Origin: Candidatus Bathyarchaeota archaeon BA1
Lineage (GTDB): Archaea > Thermoproteota > Bathyarchaeia > Bathyarchaeales > Bathyarchaeaceae
Direction of reading: 5' to 3'
Assembly: GCA_001399805.1 (NCBI GenBank)
Contig: LIHJ01000072.1
Location: 1-32,677 of the forward strand
Length of the DNA stretch: 32,677 nt
Shown here: piece by piece, positions 16,318-24,200 of the stretch
Layout: every line of letters begins with the position of its first letter
How positions within the stretch are numbered: position 1 is the stretch's first letter
Position numbers and translations under genes: made by a program
The notes under the pieces: generated by a model
Database searches by the model: none
Told to the model about the DNA's origin: nothing
Seen by the model: the letters and a program-made list of their open reading frames with translations, nothing else

Positions 16318-17103
16318 TTGCTGCGTGTTCAAGACATAATGGACCGAAACTATCCCTCCCTTTACGCTGATGAGCTTGCCACTAAGGCTCGAGCTGTCCT
16401 CCGCAACATGGGATTGAGGGTTCTCCCCATCGTGGACGAGCGTAAGCATTTTATTGGCATGGTCTCTCGTGGCGATGTGATGGCTGTAACTTCCTCGATC
16501 TCACTCATTCGAGTGAAGGGGGGTCATGTCAATACCCAAGTTTGTCGCTACAAAGGACATGGACGCCTTTCACGCCGCACTAGAGATGATCCGCTTGGAT
16601 GAGTGGTACATTCCCGTCTTGAAATCCCCCCAGGATTACACCCATGTGGGAGTGCTGGGCTTAGAAAACCCCATAGGCGCTTTTTTGGGAAGGGATGCCG
16701 CCAAGCTCTCTCGCCCTCTCTCTGAAATCATGTCAACCGAGCTCATCACGTGTTCTCCAGAGGATGAGGTGGACAACATATGGCGTTTGATGAGGGAGCA
16801 ATCCTTCGCTGGATTACCCGTTGTGAAAAAGGATAAGCTCATCGGGATGGTGACGCAGAAGAATTTGCTGGACAGCGGGGTGATTCTTCCCGCCTTTGAG
16901 GCGAAGAGGGGTCGATTCAAGGCCCGTCCAAAATATCCTCGGTGATGAAAACCCCTGTGATCTCCCTCAAACCCACGAATACAATTAAAGACGCCGCTGA
17001 AATCATGCTTAACAAAAACATTGGGCGTGTGTCCATCGTGGATGAGAGGGGCAAGCTTATTGGCACAGTCGATCGTGAAGATATTGTAAAAGCGCTCCTC
17101 TAA
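16318..17103 (+). pseudogene. Four-CBS-domain protein with two homopolymer frameshifts
   Basis: Restoring frame gives about 262 residues with four CBS repeats: VQDIMDRNYPSLYADE, VMSIPKFVATKDMDAF, EIMSTELITCSPEDEV with GMVTQKNLL, and SVMKTPVISLKPTNTI with GTVDREDIVKALL, then TAA at 17101. The first break is in a six-G run at 16518-16523 (five G keeps the frame). The second is in a four-A run at 16930-16933 (five A keeps the frame). It starts at TTG 16318, 9 bp after the previous gene, with GAGGT just upstream. It belongs to a known archaeal tandem-CBS type. As read, only fragments could be translated. Confidence 0.8.
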
Positions 17104-17110
17104 AAGGGGT

Positions 17111-17570
17111 TTGTATTTGGCTTTACGCCCCGGTGGAAGGCGAGAGGGTTTTCGGCGCAGGCTAAGGGAGGGTGGACCCCTTGGTTTAAGGGCCCACTCC
17201 TAAGAGGCGTGAAGGAGAAATCATGACCATCACAAAAAGTCCAGTGATCACCATGGCGCCCACCACACCCGTATACGACGCCATACAAATCATGGTGAAT
17301 GAGGGATTCCGCCGCATACCCGTTGTGGACCCTGGAACCAAGAGGCTTCAAGGAATAATAACCGCCACTGACATTGTTGACTATCTTGGTGGTGGTAAAA
17401 AATTTCGGATCGTTCAACGGAAGTATGCTGGCAACTTCTTTAAGGCAATCAATGAGCCGGTTAGATCCATCATGACTCTGGTGGTGGCTTCGATCCCCAC
17501 CTCTGCCAAGATCAGCGATGCGATAAAATGCATGAAAGGGACGCCATCGACATCGGCGCATACGGCCTAG
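17111..17570 (+). pseudogene. Third CBS-domain protein, frameshifted and truncated
   Basis: The N-terminal leader LALRPGGRREGFRRRLREGG is basic and ends at a stop; one base fewer in the GGG at 17190-17192 would join it to KRREGEIMTITKSPVIT. This leads to CBS 1 (VITMAPTTPVYDAIQIMV to GIITATDIVDYL) and the start of CBS 2 (VRSIMTLVVASIPTSAKISD to AIKCM). There the CBS sequence stops abruptly and unrelated residues run to TAG at 17568-17570. The second CBS repeat is incomplete, and the unrelated sequence at 17534-17707 begins at the same place in another frame, suggesting a deletion junction. Confidence 0.7.
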
Positions 17571-17707
17571 GAGAGCCCGTGAACATATGGGTCATGAAAG
17601 TCGACGGAGACGTTCAGATCAGCCAACTTTCAGAAAACGAGACCATGGCGCTAAACGACGCCTACCTCGCATGGAAGGAAGCAGAAAAAGCCGTGATAAA
17701 GGTTTAG
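17534..17707 (+). pseudogene. C-terminal fragment of an unidentified small protein
   Basis: An open 57-codon frame reads ERDAIDIGAYGLGEPVNIWV, then MKVDGDVQISQLSENETMAL and NDAYLAWKEAEKAVIKV before TAG. It has clear protein character but no start and is not CBS-like. It begins where the preceding CBS gene is cut off, so it looks like the tail of another gene brought in by deletion. Family unknown. Confidence 0.5.
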
Positions 17708-17771
17708 CGTACGCTAAGCATAGTATGCATAATGTTTAATGAACCTTTAAGGTTAAATTTCCTCCAGCGAA

Positions 17772-17996
17772 TTAAAAAAGATTGTTTGGTGGAAGGTAGA
17801 GTTCTTCCTCAATTTCCTCTTCAGTTTTCTTTTGTTTCTCCTCGATCTCCTTTGAGTCTTTACCCCAGTAAACTTCCACCGTGTCTGGGTCACCTTCGAG
17901 CGCTCTTAAACGTACGATTATCTCCTTCCCACAGTGTGGACATCTGAAGCAAACATCTTCTCCTATAGGGCTTTGTATATGGTGTATTTGAGCCAT
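17772..17996 (-). CDS. Small zinc-finger-like protein
   Basis: A 74-residue protein with a single CFRCPHCGKEI knuckle near residue 16 and an acidic, lysine-rich C-terminal tail (KQKKTEEEIEEELYLPP). One CxxCxxC-type site could bind zinc through dimerisation or with the nearby histidines (IHHI). No family recognised. It lies about 80 bp downstream of cooC on the same strand, but an AT-rich gap suggests its own promoter. Confidence 0.65.
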   Translation of the reverse strand: MAQIHHIQSPIGEDVCFRCPHCGKEIIVRLRALEGDPDTVEVYWGKDSKEIEEKQKKTEEEIEEELYLPPNNLF

Positions 17997-18077
17997 CTGA
18001 AAGAGTCACTCAAACTCTACGCCACAAACTTATGGAAATATAAATTCATAATGGTCTTAACAGACACATGTCCATAA

Positions 18078-18872
18078 CTACGATATTTGCCTAATCGATC
18101 CTTCGATTTCATCCTTAAGTAATTTAATAGCTTTTATAACCTCGGAGCTTGGGAATCGATCGATTAAAGAAAATCCTAAACGGTCAGCCTCCAAAACCTT
18201 CTGATCGAATGGTATAATGGCCTTGACTAAAACGCCACGTTCCTCAATCTTCTTTGATGCCTCGATCCCCTCGTTCATGCTCGTAGCCTTATTGACAACC
18301 CCCCATAGCCTATTAATCCCAAGATCCCTAGCGTGCCTCATCATCCTGGCTAAGGTTTCTATAGAGCGCTCGCTGGTCTCGGTTACGAGTAACATTAGAT
18401 CCACATCCCTGGCTGTAGCCCTGCCAAAGTGCTCAAGTCCAGCCTCCATATCCATAATTATAACCTCGTCCCTCTCAAGGATTAGGTGGCTTATCAGCAT
18501 CCTAACTAAGGCATTCGCTGGGCACATGCATCCTGAACCCGCTCTGGGCATGCCTACCATCAGAAGCTTAATGTTGTCCGGACCAGTGACGGAGTAATGC
18601 TCTGGAATATCATCAACCTTAGGCGTCAAGCTGAATATCACCCCCCAACCTGGCTTTGCCCCTGTCCTCTCCTCAATCTGGCGTACGTCCTCCGATATCG
18701 GGATGCACCCCCCAATCTCATCCCTGTTTATACCGAGGGTCATATACAAGTTTGGGTTTGAATCGCAATCAACAGCCAGAACCCTTAACCCATTCATGGC
18801 CATCATTCTGGCAAGGGTCCCAGCTACGAGCGTTTTTCCAACACCACCCTTGCCACAGACAGCTATCTTAAT
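18078..18872 (-). CDS. cooC: CooC-type nickel-insertion ATPase for CO dehydrogenase
   Basis: A MinD/ParA-family P-loop ATPase of about 264 residues that matures the Ni-containing C-cluster of CODH. The deviant Walker A CGKGGVGKT is at residues 6-14, Walker B-like VIIMDMEAGLEHFGR lies mid-protein, and the CxC metal-binding pair GCMCP (Cys115, Cys117) matches the dimer-interface CxC of CooC. No ATG, GTG or TTG precedes the Walker A in frame: the frame runs from a TGA through CTG to ATT at 18872, the place where MKIAVCGKGG would be expected. The first ATG (18806) would remove the P-loop. So it uses a non-canonical start (ATT or CTG) or its start is mutated. It is last in the CODH-Hdr operon. Confidence 0.9.
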   Translation of the reverse strand: MKIAVCGKGGVGKTLVAGTLARMMAMNGLRVLAVDCDSNPNLYMTLGINRDEIGGCIPISEDVRQIEERTGAKPGWGVIFSLTPKVDDIPEHYSVTGPDNIKLLMVGMPRAGSGCMCPANALVRMLISHLILERDEVIIMDMEAGLEHFGRATARDVDLMLLVTETSERSIETLARMMRHARDLGINRLWGVVNKATSMNEGIEASKKIEERGVLVKAIIPFDQKVLEADRLGFSLIDRFPSSEVIKAIKLLKDEIEGSIRQIS

Positions 18873-18962
18873 CCCTCGCAGCTTACATCAACACCTTGGT
18901 CACTACACTTGGAACTTTCCCTAAGCAATTCCATAATGCGTGCTTATTTAGATCAGTGTTTT

Positions 18963-19613
18963 TTACCTTTGAAGGATATTTGGTCCTAAGCTTTTAACGG
19001 TCTCAATTATCTCTCTTACAGCTTCAATGAACTTTGCCCTAGCCGCTGAGAGCGGGATTAACTCAAATCTAAGTCTTTCCGATCCTATACCTAAATCTTT
19101 TAAGCACATTTTAGCGTGTTTAATTCTAGACTCAGTGTTTATGTTTCCATCTATATGGTCGCAGTCTTTAACACCACATCCAGCTACTAGAACTCCATCT
19201 GCCCCACTTAGAAGCGCATCGAAAATAAACATTGGGTCGATAGCTCCGATGCATGGAAATTTTGTGGCCCGCACGTTTGAGGAATGTTGAACCCTGCTTA
19301 CGTCGCTTAGGTTCGCGCCCTTTCGGCTTAGCCAATCACATATAAGAATTAGAATTTTAGGTTCAAACACCTCGCCTGCTCGCGTTGTTTTGAGTAAAAC
19401 CCTCACTCGAGCCAGTATTTGTCTATTGGTAAGATACTTCATGTTTAGCGCTGAGCTCGGACAGATCCCAGTACATACGCCGCAACCCCTGCAGATGGTT
19501 TCATTTATTCTTGACTTCCACTCCTTTATGATGGTTGCCCCTTTGTATGGGCATAAGTCTACACATAATCCGCATCCCATACATCTTTCCATGTCTACAA
19601 TGGCTACTGTCAT
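18963..19613 (-). CDS. Ferredoxin-MvhD fusion, likely CODH-to-Hdr electron adaptor
   Basis: A 216-residue fusion. Residues 1-60 form a two-[4Fe-4S] ferredoxin (Cys11/14/17/21 and Cys41/44/47/51). Residues 85-216 form an MvhD/FlpD domain (KILILICDWLSRKGANLSDV to ADGVLVAGCGVKDCDHIDGN). MvhD normally carries a [2Fe-2S] cluster and hands electrons to HdrA. Here the usual CNWC reads CDWL (Leu95), so one cysteine of that site is lost, while Cys121 and the later GC..DC pair remain. It lies directly downstream of cooS (86 bp gap), and I infer it docks CooS to the Hdr complex. ATG 19613 follows GGAG by about 7 nt. Confidence 0.9.
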   Translation of the reverse strand: MTVAIVDMERCMGCGLCVDLCPYKGATIIKEWKSRINETICRGCGVCTGICPSSALNMKYLTNRQILARVRVLLKTTRAGEVFEPKILILICDWLSRKGANLSDVSRVQHSSNVRATKFPCIGAIDPMFIFDALLSGADGVLVAGCGVKDCDHIDGNINTESRIKHAKMCLKDLGIGSERLRFELIPLSAARAKFIEAVREIIETVKSLGPNILQR

Positions 19614-19699
19614 TTATATCTCCATCCGATCGACTACTTAATCGATTTGTTAACTTTAGACTTTGGTTAAGCTGGTATGAATAGTTCGCTTAGCCAAAG

Positions 19700-21601
19700 C
19701 TAAGATGATAGACCCAGTGCCTTTCTCCTATTAGCTATGTGTTCAAGAATGAGGCTTGCAGCCTTCTTCGGGTCTGGCTCGACGACGAATCTTGCCCCAG
19801 TATGTTTGGCTATGTCTTCTGTTAGCAATCTCGTGACTTTTTCACTGCCTAAGACTGGGGGTACCACGCCCAGATGGACATTTACCCCATGCGCTACGAA
19901 CCATGTGCCTATCGCCACAGCTTTTTCACTCATAGCCTCCGGCGCTGAACCGAATATAGGTAAATCGGGCACATCTACCCCAAGCGCTTCGGCTACAGCA
20001 AACCCTGTGTTCAGTATTCTCGAGTTATCAACGCATGAACCCATGTGTAAGCATGGGGGAATCGTTAGCTTCTCGAGAATCCCTCTCAAGCGCTCTCCAG
20101 CCATTTTCTGAGCATCTAGAGACATTAATCCATGCTTTGCTGCAGCTATACTCCAGCATCCGGTCCCAACCGTGAGAACGTTATTTGCGATAAGTTCTTT
20201 AGCGATGGTCACGTGACTGGAGTCTTGGGTAGCTTTCGGATTGTTACATCCAACTATACCAACTATTCCATAAATGTCCCCATCTTTCACGGCTTTAAGT
20301 AGGGGTTCAAGTGTTCCTCCTAATGAATTGACAATTGCTTCAACCGAAAATCCAGCCACGCATTTGTTTTTAACATCTGGTATGTAAACCCTACCCGCAT
20401 CTCTATTCTTAAAGTTTTCAATAGCTGTTTTAACCGCCTCCTTGGCTACCTCGTCAGCCTTTTCAGGGCTCCATTCTAAATGAATCGCCCCAGGTATCTT
20501 AGCAACAGGCATGGTGGTTATCAATTTGGTATGGAAACATTTAGCGACATCAGTTACGGCTGGGAATACGCATTGATAATCGACGACCATGGCCTCTATG
20601 GCGCCCGTAGCTAGGGCCATTTCTTGATGCAATACATTGCCCGCTGTCGGAACCCCAAATCTCATTAATACCTCGTTTCCGGTGCAGCATATGCCAGCCA
20701 CATTTATGCCCTCAGCCCCCACATCTTTTGCTAATGATGACATTTCTCCAGAGGTTGCGGCTTCAATGACCTCCATAGAGAGAAGCGGATTATGACCATG
20801 GATTATTAGGTTAACCTTCTTAGCGTCTATTACACCTAGATTGGCTACAGCTTGAACAGGCTTAGGTGTACCGAAAAGCACGTCTTGAAGCTCTGTCGCT
20901 ATTAGCATAGCGTAAGAATCAGCTAGGGCGGTTCTGACCCCGTGTAGGAGAAGATCCGTGGGATCCGCATCTACACCTATGGTGGTTCGATGCATAGCTT
21001 CGCATATTTCACGCCATACAGCTCTTGGAAGAACCCCAAGCCCGTCAAATATCTCGATTCTCTTTCTGGTCGCATATGCTTTCAAAAAATTTAATGTTTC
21101 GCTATGCACCCTACCATAGTCTTCGAGGGCTTTTTCGCTGACCTCTTTAGCGATGTCGCTCACTTTTTTACCTTCAATTTCGATTCCGAGTTTTTTTGCT
21201 ACGGTTGTCAACTTCTCTTCATCAGCAACCTTGTATGGAAACTTTCCTTCGCTTCCCCGCTTGCCTAACAAATAAAGTATGTGAGCCACCTCAAACGCGT
21301 GGTCTGCATGTGCGCCGCATCCACCAGCTATCTTCCTTAGCAGAGTTCTAGCGACTATCGTGTCGACATCTGAGCCACAAATGGTTCTGACAACTCCAAT
21401 TGCAGGATCTAATTTGCATGGGCCCATCATGCAAATTGTGCAGCATAATCCTCGCAGTCCAGCTTCGCACTGAGGTTGCATTCGGTCGAATCGGTGATAA
21501 ACGGTTTCTATTTCTAACTCTTCAGCCCTTTTTATCATTAGTTTGGCAGCTTCATCTATCGTTTTCTCTTCGGGTTTTTCAATAGGAACCATAGCACTCA
21601 T
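19700..21601 (-). CDS. cooS: Monofunctional Ni-Fe carbon monoxide dehydrogenase CooS
   Basis: A 633-residue CooS-type enzyme, which interconverts CO and CO2 as a homodimer. By comparison with known CooS, the D-cluster cysteines are Cys45 and Cys53 and the B-cluster cysteines are Cys54/57/62/75. Likely C-cluster ligands are the HGHNP histidine near 268-270, Cys305 or 306 (GICCTGNE), Cys344 (DYQC), Cys452 (VGCNNP), Cys482 (GTGCW) and Cys523 (GSCVDNS), so the active site is complete. ATG 21601 has GGAGGG 6 nt upstream. The 50-bp gap before it is AT-rich and may hold an internal promoter. No acetyl-CoA synthase partner genes are present, which favours an energy or redox role over the Wood-Ljungdahl carbonyl branch. 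Confidence 0.97.
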   Translation of the reverse strand: MSAMVPIEKPEEKTIDEAAKLMIKRAEELEIETVYHRFDRMQPQCEAGLRGLCCTICMMGPCKLDPAIGVVRTICGSDVDTIVARTLLRKIAGGCGAHADHAFEVAHILYLLGKRGSEGKFPYKVADEEKLTTVAKKLGIEIEGKKVSDIAKEVSEKALEDYGRVHSETLNFLKAYATRKRIEIFDGLGVLPRAVWREICEAMHRTTIGVDADPTDLLLHGVRTALADSYAMLIATELQDVLFGTPKPVQAVANLGVIDAKKVNLIIHGHNPLLSMEVIEAATSGEMSSLAKDVGAEGINVAGICCTGNEVLMRFGVPTAGNVLHQEMALATGAIEAMVVDYQCVFPAVTDVAKCFHTKLITTMPVAKIPGAIHLEWSPEKADEVAKEAVKTAIENFKNRDAGRVYIPDVKNKCVAGFSVEAIVNSLGGTLEPLLKAVKDGDIYGIVGIVGCNNPKATQDSSHVTIAKELIANNVLTVGTGCWSIAAAKHGLMSLDAQKMAGERLRGILEKLTIPPCLHMGSCVDNSRILNTGFAVAEALGVDVPDLPIFGSAPEAMSEKAVAIGTWFVAHGVNVHLGVVPPVLGSEKVTRLLTEDIAKHTGARFVVEPDPKKAASLILEHIANRRKALGLSS

Positions 21602-21651
21602 TTTATCCCTCCATTTTAGATTACCATTAATTCATTATTATTATTCCATTT

Positions 21652-22074
21652 TTAAAACTTCTTATTCCTAAGGAGTGCCCTAACTAAGGCTTCGCATGGA
21701 CATCTCCTTCTCTCCTCTGCCATAACAGGGGATATCGTATAGAGAGGTTGATCCTCTTTTCCTCCAACTACTGAAACTTCGTTTAGGAATCTAAGTACTT
21801 TTAGATGATCCCTAACCTTTCCCTCAGGTAAATTTGTGGCCTCAGCTACTTCCTTATCGGTTAGAGGCTCCATCCCTTTAAGTTCCGCCAGGATCAAATG
21901 TATTTCTATTTCATCCTTTATGAGCGTGCGTATTATGTTGTCAAGTGTTTTTTCATCTATAGCGTTCGAGGCTATCAGCTCTCTACTTTTCCCCATCAGC
22001 CACCTAACCCTTTCATCACTAAACGCCTCTGCCGTCGCCTCAAGCTTTTTTCTTAACATTTCGACCATCCTCAC
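21652..22074 (-). CDS. Winged-helix protein within the CODH-Hdr operon, possible redox regulator
   Basis: A 140-residue helical protein with a winged helix-turn-helix at about residues 65-100 (GMEPLTDKEVAEATNLPEGK, then VRDHLKVLRFLNEVSVVGG), typical of archaeal regulators. The C-terminus has a CPC motif (ERRRCPCEALV) that might sense metal or redox state. Start GTG 22074 overlaps the mvhD stop (GTGA); ATG 22068 is an alternative. Position between mvhD and cooS suggests it controls this operon or assists the complex. A direct structural role cannot be excluded. Confidence 0.75.
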   Translation of the reverse strand: MRMVEMLRKKLEATAEAFSDERVRWLMGKSRELIASNAIDEKTLDNIIRTLIKDEIEIHLILAELKGMEPLTDKEVAEATNLPEGKVRDHLKVLRFLNEVSVVGGKEDQPLYTISPVMAEERRRCPCEALVRALLRNKKF

Positions 22075-22496
22075 CCTCCTTCAATTCTTAAGGGATTTGG
22101 ACCAAGCTTCCTAACGGTTTCAACCATTTCCTTGACAACTCTGGCAAACTTCTCACCTTCGGATGCGGATATCCACTCAAGCCTAAACCTTTCTGATTGG
22201 AGTCCAGCTTCTCCCAAAAACTCTTTTACAAACTTCATTCTAACCTCAGCCATATAATTTCCATCCATATAATGGCAGTCACCAAGATGACAGCCCGTAA
22301 CCAAGACACCATCAGCCCCGCGTTTAAACGCCTCTATAACAAATGTCGGATCGACTCTGCCACTACACATAACTCTGACGGGTCTCACGTTCGGCGGATA
22401 CTGAATTCTGCTCACGCCAGCAAGGTCAGCCCCAGCATAGCTACACCAATTGCAAAGGAAAACCAGTATCCTTGGTTCAAAACCCATACCTATCAC
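22071..22496 (-). CDS. mvhD: MvhD, electron-transfer subunit between hydrogenase and heterodisulfide reductase
   Basis: A 141-residue canonical MvhD/FlpD with all expected cysteines: CNWC (15, 18), Cys44 (VMCSGRVDP), Cys69 and Cys74 (GCHLGDCHY). In HdrABC-MvhAGD complexes this [2Fe-2S] protein passes hydrogenase electrons to the HdrA flavin. It overlaps hdrA2 by 4 nt upstream and the winged-helix gene downstream. It is the intact counterpart of the MvhD domain fused to ferredoxin at 18963-19613, so the operon encodes two MvhD units. Confidence 0.95.
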   Translation of the reverse strand: MIGMGFEPRILVFLCNWCSYAGADLAGVSRIQYPPNVRPVRVMCSGRVDPTFVIEAFKRGADGVLVTGCHLGDCHYMDGNYMAEVRMKFVKEFLGEAGLQSERFRLEWISASEGEKFARVVKEMVETVRKLGPNPLRIEGG

Positions 22497-24190
22497 ATTC
22501 CCCCGAACGCGGCATTAATTTGAGCAATTATCTGATAATCTGTGAAGTGTTTCATGATCAAGGAATTGCTTGGACACGAAGTTGCACATACGCCACAGCC
22601 TTTGCATAAGGGCTCTATCACCTTAGCCCTCATCCCCTCTATTACAAGCGCCCCAAACTTGCATACATCTTTGCATAGACCACAACCCATGCATTTATCT
22701 TCGTACACAGAAGCTATTATCGCCTCAGATTTCACCTTCCCCATCGCCATCGGTATTGAGGCTCTAGAAGCGACTGCATATGCTTGCATAACGCTTTCGG
22801 ATACGTCCTTTGGACTATGAGCTGTCCCGCAAACGTATATACCATCTGTTGCAAAATCCACTGGTTTAAGTTTCACGTGTGCCTCAAGAAAGAACCCATC
22901 GGGTCCAAGTGGCACTTTCAGCATTCTTGATAGTTCCTCACCATGTTCATGCTGAACCAGGGGCGTTGATAGAACCACTAAGTCGCATAGGATTTCGATT
23001 TCCCTGTACCAGAGCGCATGATAAACTTTAACCTTCAATTTGCCGGATGGCTCCTCTAAAACTTTCGGAGGGTTATCTGATGTGTAGTTTATGAATTTTA
23101 TGCCTGCCTCCCTAGCTATTCGATGGTACTCCTCGTATTCCTTGCCATAAGCTTGGAGGTCCCGGTAGAGTATGTACACATCCGTTTCTGGCCTGGCCCT
23201 CTTAATCAATAGAGCATTGCTAATGGATGTTGCGCAACATATTCTACCGCAGTATGTTCTTCCTTCAGGCTCCCTAGCTCCGACGCATAAAATCATTACC
23301 ACAGCCTCGGGCTTACCAAGCTTCCCATCCCTAAACATTTCCTCGAGCTGGAGTTGCGTAATAACACCCTCATACTTCCCATACCCGTACAACCCAACTG
23401 GCTTATACTCAACGGCTCCTGTTGCAACAACTATTGTACCAACCTTGAACTTAACTTCCTCCCCCACTCTATCTGCTATGATATCGAAGTTTCCTATGAA
23501 ACCGTTGATAGTCTTAATTATTGTTGAGGTTGACAATTCGATTTTCTCATGTGACTCAACAGCCGTCACTATTGGCTCCAAAACCTCTGACGCCGTCTGC
23601 CCCGTTGGGTACATCCTGTAGAGCTTTCTGAGCATCCCGCCGGCTTCGGGCTCCCTTTCAATGAGGTAGACTTTGAACCCTCTATTCGCTAGGCATAGCG
23701 CCGCATTCATTCCAGCTATCCCACCCCCAATCACCAAAGCTGATGGTTCTACGTCAATTTCGACCTCGATCTGCGGTTCAAGTAGTCTGGCTCTAGCAAC
23801 AGCCATTCTAATAAGATCCTTGGCCTTCTCTGTAGCCTCTTTTGGCATGTGCATATGAACCCATGAGCACTGATCCCGAATGTTAGCCATCTCGAATAGG
23901 TATTTGTTTACACCAGCTTCTTCGCAGGCGGATCGGAATAGCGGTTCATGCGTTCTGGGTGTACAAGAGGCAACAACAACCCTGTTAAGATCATAATTCT
24001 TGATACTTTCCTTTATCTTGCCCAGCCCTTGCGAGGAGCAAGTGTATAGGTTGTCCTCGGAATAGACGACATCAGGCAATTTTTTGGCGTATTCCACCAC
24101 TTCTGGTACGTTGACCACGCCACTTATGTTGATGCCGCAATGACAAATGAAAACACCAATTCTTAGAACTTCCTTCTCAATTTCCCCCAT
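22493..24190 (-). CDS. hdrA: Heterodisulfide reductase subunit A (canonical HdrA, second copy)
   Basis: A 565-residue FAD iron-sulfur protein. The N-terminal HdrA-specific domain has Cys16, Cys18, Cys51 and Cys76 (CHCGIN, CSSQG, SCTPRTHEP). The FAD-binding motif is VIGGGIAGMNAA at residues 153-164. The thioredoxin-reductase-like core includes the C-rich CGRICCATS. The C-terminal two-cluster ferredoxin uses Cys500/503/506/510 and Cys529/532/535/539. HdrA's FAD is the bifurcating centre of HdrABC complexes. It follows hdrA1 by 10 bp and overlaps mvhD by 4 nt. Unlike hdrA1 it has the N-terminal domain and terminal ferredoxins, so the two may complement each other in a heterodimer (inference). 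Confidence 0.95.
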   Translation of the reverse strand: MGEIEKEVLRIGVFICHCGINISGVVNVPEVVEYAKKLPDVVYSEDNLYTCSSQGLGKIKESIKNYDLNRVVVASCTPRTHEPLFRSACEEAGVNKYLFEMANIRDQCSWVHMHMPKEATEKAKDLIRMAVARARLLEPQIEVEIDVEPSALVIGGGIAGMNAALCLANRGFKVYLIEREPEAGGMLRKLYRMYPTGQTASEVLEPIVTAVESHEKIELSTSTIIKTINGFIGNFDIIADRVGEEVKFKVGTIVVATGAVEYKPVGLYGYGKYEGVITQLQLEEMFRDGKLGKPEAVVMILCVGAREPEGRTYCGRICCATSISNALLIKRARPETDVYILYRDLQAYGKEYEEYHRIAREAGIKFINYTSDNPPKVLEEPSGKLKVKVYHALWYREIEILCDLVVLSTPLVQHEHGEELSRMLKVPLGPDGFFLEAHVKLKPVDFATDGIYVCGTAHSPKDVSESVMQAYAVASRASIPMAMGKVKSEAIIASVYEDKCMGCGLCKDVCKFGALVIEGMRAKVIEPLCKGCGVCATSCPSNSLIMKHFTDYQIIAQINAAFGGM

Positions 24191-24200
24191 TTCAGCGCGC

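Noticed and set aside
17100..17561. Minus-strand 153-residue ORF
   Set aside because: It lies opposite the CBS 3 gene, which has clear CBS motifs; its composition (H, G, R, S rich) looks like a shadow.
18078..18806. CooC starting at the first in-frame ATG
   Set aside because: It would remove the in-frame Walker A (CGKGGVGKT) that is plainly encoded just upstream.
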